64,000 bases of DNA from DATLFA01 sp039915945 (GTDB taxonomy: Bacteria > Actinomycetota > Acidimicrobiia > Acidimicrobiales > WLNW01), in assembly GCA_039915945.1 (NCBI GenBank), contig JBDSMH010000101.1:62001-126000 (forward strand). Reading direction: 5' to 3'. The position numbers and the translations under genes were made by a program. The notes beneath the pieces are model-generated. The model did no database searches, was not told the origin of the DNA, and saw only the letters and a program-made list of their open reading frames with translations. Position 1 is the first letter of the stretch. Every line of letters starts with the position of its first letter. Of the stretch, positions 15,935 to 24,126 are shown piece by piece.

Positions 15935-16405
15935 CCGGCGACGCCGAAGCTCTACCAACTGACGTTCGGGGTCGTCGTCGGCGCCGAAAACCATCTGGCG
16001 CAATAGCTCGAAGATGGTGTTGAGACGGGACTCGGTACCGACGAAGTCACGCGATCTCAGATCGTGGATCCAGAGAATCGCCTTCTCGGCGGCGGGCGTG
16101 AGGTCGTAGCGCGCTTCTTCTGAGCCCGACCGGTAGAACTTGCGCAGCCAGCCCTGATCGGACGACGCCCAGTCGTCCAGGTAGGCCGCTGCCGCCTTTG
16201 GATATGTGTCCTCGCCGAGTCGTTGGTTGAGGGCAAACAACTCATCGTCGAGTTCAGCGATGAGTGCCGACGCGGCGATGTCACTGTCATTGGCGTCGAC
16301 GAATACCCGACCCGCGAAGCTGAGCACCAGGGCCGCATTCTTGGCGCGTAGCAGCCTCCACGTGGGGTGATTGCTCTGCAGGTGCACGATTTCGTCGTAG
16401 TTCAC
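15935..16405 (-). pseudogene. N-terminal fragment of DUF3375 (JetA, Wadjet defence component)
   Basis: The first 157 residues (MNYDEIVHLQSNHPTWRLLR, SFAGRVFVDANDSDI, AAYLDDWASSDQGWLRKFY, VGTESRLNTIFELLRQMVFG, ERQLVELRRRR) match the start of DUF3375 proteins, the kleisin-like JetA subunit of plasmid-restricting Wadjet/MksBEFG-type complexes. Full proteins are around 480-500 residues; here the sequence ends at about 15935 and passes out of frame into a PIN-domain fragment. None of jetB, jetC or jetD is present. It is the relic of a defence operon inside the island. Confidence 0.75.
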
Positions 16406-16520
16406 TCGCCGTAAGCGTACGCAAGCTCTGTGACGGCGTTTTGGTCGACCGAGGAACCAGTCGACTCTTCCGACCGTCCGCGTCGAGAACGATTCCTGTG
16501 TGTCGGGCTACCGGAACTCA

Positions 16521-16542
16521 ACCACAATGATAGTGTTGTGGT
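16521..16542 (+). promoter_or_regulatory. Palindromic operator/leaderless promoter of the DUF6932-Xre pair
   Basis: ACCACAA (16521-16527) and TTGTGGT (16536-16542) form a perfect 7-bp inverted repeat with an 8-bp spacer that holds a TAGTGT -10-like box. The GTG start codon follows at once (16543), so the mRNA would be leaderless and binding of the Xre partner here would block transcription: a classical autoregulated toxin-antitoxin arrangement. Confidence 0.6.
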
Positions 16543-16986
16543 GTGCTTTCAGCGTTCGATCCGGAGAGTGGGCGTCTGCCGCCGGGTGAGCATGTTGCGT
16601 CGTGGGACGAGGTGGTCGATCGGTTCGGATGGACCGAACGTCGCCGACGCCTGCTCGATGGTCTCGCCGAGGCAATCGAACTTCTCGGCGAGGCAGGCTG
16701 CCGGAAGGTGTGGTTGAACGGCAGCTTCGTCACTTCCAAGGATGAGCCCGGCGACTTCGATGCCTGCTGGGACAGCGAGGGCGTCGATCTCGACGCCCTC
16801 GATCCCGTGCTGTTGGATCTGTCCGATCATCGAGCCGCGCAGAAAGCACGGTTCGGCGGGGAGCTGTTCCCCAACGTGACCGAGTCGCAGTCGGGTCTGT
16901 CGTTCGCCGAGTTCTTCCAGAACGAACGCGACACCAGTCGTAAAGGGATAGTTGTCATCCACCTCTCGAAAGGAGACTCATCATGA
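16543..16986 (+). CDS. DUF6932-type nucleotidyltransferase-like protein (putative toxin)
   Basis: A 147-residue protein with EAGCRKVWLNGSFVTSKDEP followed by GDFDACWD. The G-S-F-x(8)-GDFD pattern is that of minimal nucleotidyltransferases (GSxxx...DxD), where the two aspartates bind metal. The family, which I recall as DUF6932, commonly sits before an Xre regulator. The downstream HTH gene starts inside its stop codon (ATGA), so both are co-translated. It probably modifies tRNA or protein as a toxin, by analogy with MNT/HEPN-type systems; this is inference. A palindrome overlaps the start. Confidence 0.65.
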   Translation: MLSAFDPESGRLPPGEHVASWDEVVDRFGWTERRRRLLDGLAEAIELLGEAGCRKVWLNGSFVTSKDEPGDFDACWDSEGVDLDALDPVLLDLSDHRAAQKARFGGELFPNVTESQSGLSFAEFFQNERDTSRKGIVVIHLSKGDSS

Positions 16987-17414
16987 TCACCAACGAAGTG
17001 CAGTACCGGGCCACCAAGGCGCACCTCGACCGCTTCGAGGAGGCCGCCGCGAACATCGAGGCCCGCCCCGGCACGCGCACCAAGCTCGAACGACTCGAAC
17101 TCGACGCGATCCGCGCCCAGGCCGACGATCTGCGCGCCGAGTTGGTCGACTTCGACCTGCTGCGCGGCGGAACGGTGGCCGTCTTCGTGGCCGCATCGCT
17201 CGAGGACCTATCCACTGTGCTCGTGAAGGCGCGCATCGCACGCGGCTGGACGCAGCGTCAGCTTGCCGAGGCTCTCGGCATGGCGGAACAGCAGATCCAA
17301 CGCTACGAATCAAACGACTACCGCTCGACCAGCCTCGCCCGCCTGTGCGACATCGCCAACGCCCTCGGTGTCACCATCGCTCAGCACGCCGAACTCAAGC
17401 CGTCGGCGGCCTGA
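16983..17414 (+). CDS. Xre-family HTH regulator (putative antitoxin)
   Basis: 143 residues. The N-terminal 65 are a charged helical segment (LDRFEEAAANIEARPGTRTK...), possibly coiled; residues 80-130 form a lambda-repressor-like HTH: ARIARGWTQRQLAEALGMAE followed by QQIQRYESNDYRSTSLARL. It overlaps the preceding DUF6932 gene by four bases, with GAAAGGAG just before the ATG. The pair looks like a toxin-antitoxin module of the first unit and is the only intact cargo there. Confidence 0.78.
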   Translation: MITNEVQYRATKAHLDRFEEAAANIEARPGTRTKLERLELDAIRAQADDLRAELVDFDLLRGGTVAVFVAASLEDLSTVLVKARIARGWTQRQLAEALGMAEQQIQRYESNDYRSTSLARLCDIANALGVTIAQHAELKPSAA

Positions 17415-17541
17415 CCGCAAGATCGACAGTACCGGGCCTGATGGGGCTTTTAGCGGTCGCCTCGAGAAGGTCATCGACGTCGAGAGCCGGAATGGCGCGT
17501 GAAATCCAGCGTGAATTCTCGTTCGAATCAGCCGTTCAAAA

Positions 17542-17617
17542 TTTCCAGCATCCTGCCAACACAACGTGGGTCGCTTTGAACCGCACACGACCGCAACGTT
17601 GCACAGTTTGCGGTGAG
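17542..17617 (+). repeat. Copy R2 of the 76-bp pre-att module
   Basis: Starts TTTCCAGCATCCTGCCAACA and ends TTTGCGGTGAG. Nearly the same 76 bases occur at 23921 and 28708. The distance from its first base to the following att core is 114 bases. It is non-coding and probably part of the element's recombination end or a transcription unit at the element edge. Confidence 0.78.
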
Positions 17618-17655
17618 AGCGGATGTCTGCGGCTCGATGCGGTGATCCGGGCACT

Positions 17656-17700
17656 TTGCCAAGGTGAGGGTCGCGGGTTCAAGTCCCGTCTTCCGCTCCA
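17656..17700 (+). repeat. Attachment-site copy att2 (tRNA-Gly 3' half)
   Basis: 45 bases identical to tRNA-Gly positions 15458-15502, from TTGCCAAGG in the anticodon arm to the CCA end, followed by AAAAGCCCTG. It lacks the 5' half of the tRNA and cannot be a gene. Confidence 0.92.
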
Positions 17701-17805
17701 AAAGCCCTGGTTAGCGACCTGGCTGAAGATTGACGTCGGGGACCTTGCCCATGATCCGCCCATGGGTTGCCCATCACTTCTAGCGTCGTCGCGGTGGTGG
17801 GATCG

Positions 17806-18926
17806 ATGCGGCTACGCGGCCGCGACTCGTGGGAGCTGCGGGTCTATTGCGGCGTCGACGCCGCGTCGAAGCATCCCCGCTATGTGACCTGCACCGTGCA
17901 CGGCACCAAACGCCACGCCCGCGCCGCGCTCGCGGAACTGGTCGACGAGCCCGACCACGCACGCACGCACAACGGCACCGTGGGGGAGTTGTTGGAACGT
18001 TGGTACGCGGCAGCGTCGCCGATGTGGGCGGCATCGACCAGACGTCAGACCCGCAGCGTCATCGACCGTCACCTTCTGCCCGGACTCGGCGCAGTTCCGT
18101 TGGCGCGTTTGACGACGACGATGATCGACGAGCTCTACGGCAACCTGCGCGGCCGCTACAGCGAACGCGAGTTGTCGCCCGGCACCGTGCGCCGCATCCA
18201 CGTCGTGTTGCACCGAGCGCTCGCGCAAGCACAGCGCTGGGGATGGATCTACACGAACCCCGCCTCGCTGGCGCAGCCGCCACGTGTCGAACCAGCAGAG
18301 ATCCGACCACCAACACCGCAACAAGTCACCGCGTTGCTGCAGTTCGTGCGCGACCGCGACCCCGCATTTCATTTCTATCTCCATCTGGCCGCGTGCACCG
18401 GCGCGCGACGCAGCCAACTCCTCGCACTGCGCTGGCGCGACCTAGACCTCGACGCGCACGCACTGGCCTTTCAACGCGCGCTCGTCGAGGCCGAAGGCGG
18501 CCCGGTCCTGCAACCGACGAAGAACCGACGCAGCAAACGTGTCGCCCTCGACGCCCAATCCGTGTCGCTGCTGCTCGGCCATCGAAAGCGATGTGCCGAA
18601 GCCGATATCGAGTCGTTTGTGTTTTGCACCGATGACGACGGGCGAAGGCCGTGGCACCCGAACTGGGTGACCAAGGAGTTCATTCGCTACCGCCGCAGCG
18701 CGGACATCGGCTCGTTCCGTTTGCATGACCTTTGCCATTTCATGGCCACCGCCATGCTGGCTCGCGGCGTCCGGTCGTGACGGTCTCCGAGCGTCTCGGC
18801 CACGCCCGCGCATCTACGACACTGAACGTCTATGCCCACAGTGTTCCCGGCGCTGACCGAGACGCGGCCGACGTCGTGGCGCGACTACTGCGCGATTCTG
18901 ACGTGGAGTCGAGCGTGATGTCGTGA
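17806..18926 (+). pseudogene. Tyrosine recombinase (integrase), frameshifted and catalytically damaged
   Basis: Starts MRLRGRDSWELRVYCGVD, 106 bases after att2. A core-binding domain (GELLERWYAAASPMWAASTR...) is followed by the catalytic domain: first Arg in CTGARRSQLLALRW, Lys region TKNRRSKRVALD, then HDLCHFMATAML, where the invariant Arg of HxLRH is Cys (codon TGC). A missing base near 18770 (GTCCGG where GTCCCGG is expected) causes a stop at 18780; the rest, SERLGHARASTTLNVYAHSV with catalytic His and Tyr, lies in the next frame to 18926. The intact relative is at 24235. Two lesions mean this unit has lost its own integrase. Confidence 0.88.
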
Positions 18927-19420
18927 CGCCGCCCCCATCACCGCGACGCAGGAAACTGCGAATGCTGCGTGACGAACCCGCCGGCGACACGATCGTTGTC
19001 ATCCGCGCGACGCCGTTGAACGTCGACGCGACGATCGACGACATCGCCGAGGCCGCGACTGAATCAGCCGAGGCCTATGAAGTCACGGCCGGCGACCGCC
19101 GTGAAGTCCTCTACGGCGTCTCGGTGTTCTCGGCCCAAGATGACAACGAGACGTTGGCGATTCTCGAACGGTTTGACGCCGCCGAGAGCTACCTCATGGC
19201 ACGGGTCGACTCGCTACGCCAGGCCGGCTTCGCGGTGTTCGCGACCGGCGCCCGTGCCGATCACTTCGACGTGCAACTCCTGGGCGGACGCACCGACCGC
19301 GACCAGGCAGCCTCCTCGGAAGAAATTTCGGATGCCGCGCGCCGCCTCGTCGAGATCGCCGGGCCGCTCCGGCCGAATCCGTTCTACGCTGGTGAGCAAG
19401 GAGGACCCGAGCAACGATGA
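18923..19420 (+). CDS. Hypothetical protein, unit 2 cargo
   Basis: 165 residues: a basic N-terminus (TPPPSPRRRKLRMLRDEP) then an alpha/beta pattern DTIVVIRATPLNVDATIDDI, VLYGVSVFSAQDDNETLAIL, SYLMARVDSLRQAGFAVFAT. No known family recognised. Its ATG overlaps the end of the decayed integrase gene, and its stop overlaps the next ATG by four bases, so it forms a two-gene operon with the 19417 gene. A link to the element life cycle is possible but not shown. Confidence 0.6.
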   Translation: MTPPPSPRRRKLRMLRDEPAGDTIVVIRATPLNVDATIDDIAEAATESAEAYEVTAGDRREVLYGVSVFSAQDDNETLAILERFDAAESYLMARVDSLRQAGFAVFATGARADHFDVQLLGGRTDRDQAASSEEISDAARRLVEIAGPLRPNPFYAGEQGGPEQR

Positions 19421-19782
19421 CTGCAGCGCCCGCGAATCCCTGGCATGTCGAACGGATCGACCTCGACGTCGTCGCCCGTCTCGCCGCGTCTCATGAGCCA
19501 GATCCCCGAGCCGTCGACACTGGCGTTGACATCATCAGCGATCCGCATCGCGTCAACGACGATGGCTACAACTGGACGCGGCTACGCCATGCTCGCAACG
19601 TCGCCGATGTCGTGCCCGGCGCCGCCGTTGTCGTCGGCTCCGCAATAGGGGAATACCTCGCAAAGGTCATCGCGTGGGACTTCGAAGTCAGCGACGACGA
19701 TCCCATCGTCGTCCTCGAGTTGTTGCCGATACAGCCCAGCGAAGTCCGCCGTCTCCTAGCCCGGCGCACACCCGCCGCGTAG
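19417..19782 (+). CDS. Hypothetical island protein, 'SDDDPIVVLELLP' family
   Basis: 121 residues. The C-terminal 39 residues (KVIAWDFEVSDDDPIVVLEL, then LPIQPSEVRRLLARRTPAA) are identical in the paralogue at 26499-26861, while the N-terminal half is only about 40% alike. The N-terminal WHVERIDLDVVARLAASHEP and TRLRHARNVADVVPGAAVVV suggest an alpha/beta domain of unknown role. Two degraded 3' ends of the same gene lie just before att3 (23811) and att5 (35739), so it is a recurrent island component. Overlaps the 18923 gene by four bases. Confidence 0.7.
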   Translation: MTAAPANPWHVERIDLDVVARLAASHEPDPRAVDTGVDIISDPHRVNDDGYNWTRLRHARNVADVVPGAAVVVGSAIGEYLAKVIAWDFEVSDDDPIVVLELLPIQPSEVRRLLARRTPAA

Positions 19783-19970
19783 CCAAGTCGGCTGGCAAAG
19801 GCTGAAGTGTCGACTGCGGGTTGTTGTCGGATTGCGATCGCGGCGTGAAAGGCCCGACGAGTTGGGGTCAAACTCGTTATTGCGTGCGGCTGCCAGGCCG
19901 ACTGAATCCGCGTTCTCTGATTTGTTGTCACTATCGCTAGGAACAGCGCCGCGTCGGGGCCGACGTTGCC

Positions 19971-20201
19971 TCAGTCGAGGTTGAGGAGCTGGCACTCGCG
20001 GGAGAGCTCGTCGAGAATTCTGGCCCGGTGCTCGTCGTCGGTGCGTTTATAGGCGAGTACGTCTTCGGCGAGGATCCGTCGCCGGTTGCCGACGCGTCGG
20101 CACGCGAGCCGTCCCGTTTCGAGTGGATCGATGAGGTAGGGCCGCGACACATTGAGTAAGTCGGCGGCCTGTTGGGTGGCCAGCTCTGCTTGTCCTCCCA
20201 T
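19971..20201 (-). CDS. Excisionase-like / antitoxin-type HTH DNA-binding protein
   Basis: 76 residues: ELATQQAADLLNVSRPYLID then GRLACRRVGNRRRILAEDVLAYK, the MerR-like winged HTH shared by phage excisionases and by antitoxins that pair with PIN toxins. Related proteins usually have about 60 more N-terminal residues; a +1 frame upstream (DRYFELLRILRVRVEARPGW) looks like that part, so the gene may be truncated by a frameshift. No PIN gene follows. In an integrative element it could serve as the recombination directionality factor; either reading is tentative. Confidence 0.62.
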   Translation of the reverse strand: MGGQAELATQQAADLLNVSRPYLIDPLETGRLACRRVGNRRRILAEDVLAYKRTDDEHRARILDELSRECQLLNLD

Positions 20202-20382
20202 CCTGGCCTCGCCTCAACGCGCACTCGTAGTATTCGCAGCAGTTCGAAATATCTGTCGGTCAGCATGACGCAGGCGCGGCGGAGATTCCAAGGAGATCCC
20301 GATTCGAGCCGCGCTGTCGGGGGACCCCGAGACTCATCACGGGTTCGGCTGCCAACAGCGCCCCTTTCGGTGGGCCGGTCGT

Positions 20383-20637
20383 TCAGGCGCCGGCGTCGAA
20401 GGCGTTGGCGGACTGAAATTGGACCCACACCCGATTGGCGTCGCGTCGTGTGACTTTGGCCTTGCGTGCTTCGAGTTCGTGATCGACGGCTCTTATCGAG
20501 TCGCCGGGTTGGGGATCGAAGAAGGCGTCGTCGGTGCGGGGACTCTGCGAGATCCAGCATTCGACGACGAGATCAGCGCCGATCTCGTTGGGGTCGTAGC
20601 GCAGGTCGTAGTCGAATTCGCTGTCCACGATGCTCAT
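20383..20637 (-). CDS. Hypothetical small protein with a frameshifted paralogue in unit 3
   Basis: 84 residues: MSIVDSEFDYDLRYDPNEIG, then ADLVVECWISQSPRTDDAFF, DPQPGDSIRAVDHELEARKA and a basic end. The paralogue at 25432-25685 keeps the same layout but has lost a base. The ATG at 20637 is chosen because the paralogue starts at the same point. Function unknown; the conserved GADLVVECWIS and DPQPGD segments indicate a compact beta-rich fold. Confidence 0.6.
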   Translation of the reverse strand: MSIVDSEFDYDLRYDPNEIGADLVVECWISQSPRTDDAFFDPQPGDSIRAVDHELEARKAKVTRRDANRVWVQFQSANAFDAGA

Positions 20638-20765
20638 CGTACCGGCGGCGTCGAGGGCGCCCCGAGCGGAATTTGGCACTGGTACTCGGAAGTGGCGGCG
20701 CACGCGAACAAACGGTTCGCGCTCGGCTGCTGTTTGAACTTCCCCTCTGTTCGTGGAGGGATGCG

Positions 20766-22403
20766 TCAGCGCGCGTGTTTGGCTGCTTTGGTGAGTTCGT
20801 CGCGAAAGGCGCGGAATCGTTTGTATCGCTGGTCGTAAGCGGCGATCGTCGTGGCGGCGACCGGTCCGGTTGTCGCGGCGAGGGTGTGGGCGAGCGCGAC
20901 GACGAGTTGGGCGACGCTGTGGTAGCGATGGCGGTCCTTGTCGCCGAGTACGGCCGCGGCGGTGGCGTCGATGAGTTCGCGGGCGGCGTCGAGGTGTTCG
21001 GGCTCGGCGTCAACGGTGGCGAGTGCCGCGAACAGGAAGGGACTCAGCGCGGGCGGATCGTCGTCGCTTCGCTTGGGTGAGCGTCCGATGCCGCGGTAGT
21101 GCTGCGCGTGGGTGTGGTCGATCGATTCGACGAGGGCTCGGGCGAGTTTGGTGGCAAGGTCGTTGGCCGGTGGGCGCGCCGACAACAGCAGTGCGCCGAC
21201 GGCGGGTTCGGCACCGCCGCTGCTTCGCCTTTCGAATGCGACTCGGTCGAGCAGACTTGCGAGCCGACCGGTGAGGATGTCCACTGCCAACGAGACGCTC
21301 GGGTGGGCGTGTTCGGCGGCGGGGTGGAGATGGGCGATCGTCGCAGTGAGGTCACCGTTGGTGTCGTGGCAGAGCCACGCCAACCGAGTGAGGGTGGGCT
21401 CGTCGCCGAACGCGATCAGATCGGCCGCCGTCGAACCCGTAGCGTCGCCGTCAGTGCGTTGTAGCCGGGCGAGGCGATCCGCAAGTAGCGCCCGATCGGG
21501 CGAGGGGCCGATCGTGGCGAGTAGTTCTGCCGACGCGGCCCGCGCGTCGCCGGCCCTGTCGGCGTCTTCGAGCGCGTCGAGCCACGCTGCCGTCGCGCCG
21601 CGGCGATGGGGGTAGCTCTCGTCGCGCGCCAATCGGCCGACGGCGTCGATACCGTCGAGTCGCGCGATCAACTCGACGGAGAGTCGATGAAATTCGCGGC
21701 CATCCCACGAAGCACGAGCGCGGGCGGCCCTCTCGCATCGGGTCAGCCACGCACGTAGCACTTCGGCTTCGTCGGGCAACGGCTGTGGGCGCGCGCCGAT
21801 GACTTCCTCGACGGAGGGCATCGCGATGCCGGTGAGGTGGTAGGTGTCGATGGTGTCGACCGCCTCGGCGGCCCGCTCGGCGATCGGTTTGGTCGGATCG
21901 GTAAGGATGGCCCGCAGCAAGCGTGCGAAGGCTTCGCGTTCGATGTCGTCGCTGGCGGAGACCGAATAGGCCTCGGGGTTGTCGGTCGCCTCGACGACAG
22001 CGTCGAAGAGGAGCCGATAGCCCGCGATCGCAGTGGGCCAATCGCCGGCCAGGAACCGCCCACCGACCCGGCCGTAGAGACCGTCGATGCCGTGTCGTTG
22101 TAGCGCTTCGTCGTCGTTAGCGTCGTCGAAGTCGTTTTGCCTTCTCCGCCCGCGTCGCCATCGCTGCTCTGCAAGTTCCTCCGCGGCGTCGGGAAATCCG
22201 CGGAGATACACGTCGATCTCCGAGAGAAGCGAACTCGATGCGGTCGGGTCGCTCGCGTCGAATATCGCGACGAACTCGGCGCGCTGCGAAGGTGGCAACT
22301 GTTCGAGGTGGCGTCGCAGCGCGGCTGCGACGCCGTCGGGCCCGACCCGTTCCAACGCGTGATCCAATTGCGTCAACAAAGCGGCGAGCCCAACCTTCGC
22401 CAT
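20766..22403 (-). CDS. Large all-helical repeat protein, unit 2 cargo
   Basis: 545 residues, almost entirely amphipathic helices in pairs (for example LLTQLDHALERVGPDGVAAA, RFLAGDWPTAIAGYRLLFDA, DALEDADRAGDARAASAELL), resembling TPR/HEAT-like arrays. The N-terminal HALERVGPDGVAAALRRHLE and DIDVYL/GRFLAGDWPTAIAGY segments remind me of the helical region linked to SWIM zinc-finger proteins in actinobacteria, but no CxC zinc motif is present. It is the largest intact cargo gene of the unit and stands alone on its strand. Function unknown; a protein-interaction scaffold is the modest inference. Confidence 0.7.
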   Translation of the reverse strand: MAKVGLAALLTQLDHALERVGPDGVAAALRRHLEQLPPSQRAEFVAIFDASDPTASSSLLSEIDVYLRGFPDAAEELAEQRWRRGRRRQNDFDDANDDEALQRHGIDGLYGRVGGRFLAGDWPTAIAGYRLLFDAVVEATDNPEAYSVSASDDIEREAFARLLRAILTDPTKPIAERAAEAVDTIDTYHLTGIAMPSVEEVIGARPQPLPDEAEVLRAWLTRCERAARARASWDGREFHRLSVELIARLDGIDAVGRLARDESYPHRRGATAAWLDALEDADRAGDARAASAELLATIGPSPDRALLADRLARLQRTDGDATGSTAADLIAFGDEPTLTRLAWLCHDTNGDLTATIAHLHPAAEHAHPSVSLAVDILTGRLASLLDRVAFERRSSGGAEPAVGALLLSARPPANDLATKLARALVESIDHTHAQHYRGIGRSPKRSDDDPPALSPFLFAALATVDAEPEHLDAARELIDATAAAVLGDKDRHRYHSVAQLVVALAHTLAATTGPVAATTIAAYDQRYKRFRAFRDELTKAAKHAR

Positions 22404-22737
22404 CAGCGCCTGCTCGTGTCGCCGGCGCCCTCACGGCGCTGATCTCGAGTGAGTATGTTCACCACCGATATATCTTTGCAGCCCACGCATTCGTCGTTCA
22501 CCTCTGAGCTCGGGCTTCGAGCCGACACCGACCATGATTCCATTCGTCGCGCTTGAGTCGACGCGGAGCTGAGGCGGCCAGAGAGATCACCCAAGACAAG
22601 CTCGCCCACCGATCGCAGCGAGGCGTGGAACGATTGCTTTTTCGACGGTTGTATCAACCAGTTCTGAGATCGACGCGAGGGCGGCGGGAGGGGTGAGGTC
22701 AACGCGGCGTCGTGAGCGGTCCGGGGTAGGGATGAAC

Positions 22738-22758
22738 GATACTTGTGCTGTGTACAAG
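22738..22758 (+). promoter_or_regulatory. Promoter/palindrome of the first DUF6933 gene
   Basis: GATACT (-10-like, 22738-22743) overlaps an inverted repeat CTTGT-N7-ACAAG (22742-22758) that spans the GTG start at 22750. The same 21 bases occur before the paralogue (26985-27005), although the flanking sequence differs, so the site is under selection; it would suit a leaderless, autoregulated mRNA. Confidence 0.5.
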
Positions 22759-23250
22759 ATTTGCGCGACGAAGAAGTTGCTCGATCGGGTGAAGCAGCCG
22801 ATCGACGAGTCGGGGGATGAGCCCTCGACCGCGTTGGGCGACTGGTACGCGACGGCGTTGTTCTGGAAGCCGCAGGTTGCGTTGTTCGTCAACGACCGGA
22901 CGCTGTTGCCGGTATTCGTCGAGCTGGCTCCGGCGGCGAAGCTCGCTCGGAGATTCCCAGATCAGCTCGGTCGCGTCCTGGAAGCGCTCCGCGTGTCCAT
23001 CGAGTTCGGGTTGCAGGAGGTGGGTGCGATGAGTGAGGTGTCATACGACAAGACGCGCAATCGCAGTGTCGTCGGCAGCATGAGCGAGTTTGCCGTCATG
23101 GCCGATTGGAGGCGGATAAAGAGGGGTGCGGAGGAGCTCGTCGACCTGTCGGTTCATCTGGCAGGCACGCCGTGCGGGCCGCTGCGCAACGGACTTGGAT
23201 TTCCCGATCGTGAAGTCGCGGCGCTCGTGGCCGCGGTACGCGAGCGCTGA
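22750..23250 (+). CDS. DUF6933-type protein, copy 1
   Basis: 166 residues beginning VYKICATKKLLDRVKQPIDE, then LGDWYATALFWKPQVALFVN, DRTLLPVFVELAPAAKLARR, SYDKTRNRSVVGSMSEFAVM and AGTPCGPLRNGLGFPDREVA. This matches the family I know as DUF6933, small proteins of unknown function frequently found on actinobacterial islands near HTH genes. The start is set by the strict conservation with copy 2 at 26997. An HTH gene follows at 23506, and a decayed version of the same HTH gene follows copy 2, so the two act as a cassette. A toxin-antitoxin role is possible but unproven. Confidence 0.75.
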   Translation: MYKICATKKLLDRVKQPIDESGDEPSTALGDWYATALFWKPQVALFVNDRTLLPVFVELAPAAKLARRFPDQLGRVLEALRVSIEFGLQEVGAMSEVSYDKTRNRSVVGSMSEFAVMADWRRIKRGAEELVDLSVHLAGTPCGPLRNGLGFPDREVAALVAAVRER

Positions 23251-23505
23251 CCACACTTGCCAGGCGTCAGCGGCGAAAAGGGGCAGCGATGCGGTCGGTG
23301 GGTTCTCGCACCGTATGTCAACATGTGTTGACGTTGCGTGAGGGCCCGGTAGCATGGCAACGTGGACATCGAGGCGAGTGACCGCAAGCACGGTGTCGCG
23401 ACGGGGCGATGGTTCATGCGTATCGGCATCATTGGCGAGCCTTCGCTAAGCGATTATTCATTGCATGCCGGCGCGGTCGAGGTTCTTGAAGGGATGGTGG
23501 ACACC

Positions 23506-23778
23506 ATGAGCAAGGTTTCGCGAGCGGACAAGGCGAAAGCGCTCGAGCGTTGGGCTGATGACGTGGTGCAGCCTGAGGATTTGGTGGCGGTCGATACCGC
23601 AGTACTGCGTCACCTCGCCGAGCTCGCGGAGCAGCGAGCATCGCTCGAGGATGAGCTGATCGAAGCGGTCCTCGAGGCACGCCAGTCCAATCGATCGTGG
23701 TCCGAGATCGGCGCCATGCTCGGTGTTTCGAAACAGGCAGCGCAGCGCAAGTACCGCCGAGCGGTCTCAGCCGCGTGA
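23506..23778 (+). CDS. Small HTH protein downstream of DUF6933
   Basis: 90 residues from MSKVSRADKAKALERWADDV. The C-terminus AVLEARQSNRSWSEIGAMLG followed by VSKQAAQRKYRRAV is a sigma-70 region-4-like HTH; the N-terminal half is helical and acidic. GAAGGGATGG precedes the ATG; the open frame extends to 23362, but the relic downstream of copy 2 of DUF6933 conserves only from the segment just before this start. It is probably the regulator or antitoxin partner of the DUF6933 protein. Confidence 0.7.
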   Translation: MSKVSRADKAKALERWADDVVQPEDLVAVDTAVLRHLAELAEQRASLEDELIEAVLEARQSNRSWSEIGAMLGVSKQAAQRKYRRAVSAA

Positions 23779-23810
23779 TCTCAGTTGTCAAACGCGCTCC
23801 GCACCTCTCG

Positions 23811-23899
23811 ACGAGCATCCGGTCGTCGCGCTCAAGTTGCCGCAGATATGAGCGAGCAAAGTGCGACGCGGTTCTCGCCCAACGCACACCCACCGGGTA
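23811..23899 (+). pseudogene. Degraded 3' end of the 'SDDDPIVVLELLP' gene, before att3
   Basis: GACGAGCATCCGGTCGTCGC through GCACACCCACCGGGTAA aligns with the last 30 codons of the 19417/26499 genes, and most closely with the relic before att5 (35739), but small indels break the frame. It lies 22 bases before pre-att module R3. Confidence 0.6.
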
Positions 23900-23920
23900 A
23901 GCGAAATCAGGATTGCTATT

Positions 23921-23996
23921 TTTCCAACATCCTGCCAACACAACATGGGTTGTTGTGAACCGCAGGTGACCGCAACGAATCCAAATTTGCGGTGAA
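23921..23996 (+). repeat. Copy R3 of the 76-bp pre-att module
   Basis: Starts TTTCCAACATCCTGCCAACA and ends TTTGCGGTGAA; its start is exactly 114 bases before the att3 core, the same spacing as R2 to att2. Confidence 0.8.
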
Positions 23997-24034
23997 ACCG
24001 GGCGTTTGCGCCCCAGAAACGAGAACCAATCTCA

Positions 24035-24079
24035 TTGCCAAGGTGAGGGTCGCGGGTTCAAGTGCCGTCTTCCGCTCCA
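24035..24079 (+). repeat. Attachment-site copy att3
   Basis: 45 bases matching the tRNA-Gly 3' half with one substitution (AAGTGCCG for AAGTCCCG in the T arm), followed by AAAAAGCCCTG. It is the left boundary of the only unit with an intact integrase. Confidence 0.92.
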
Positions 24080-24126
24080 AAAAGCCCTGATAAGACGCAG
24101 TGCGGCAGCGCGTGGCTGGCATGGTG

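Noticed and set aside
20172..21464. Several plus-strand ORFs opposite the helical repeat protein and small genes of unit 2
   Set aside because: Arg/Gly-rich shadow frames of minus-strand genes; no ribosome sites or family motifs.
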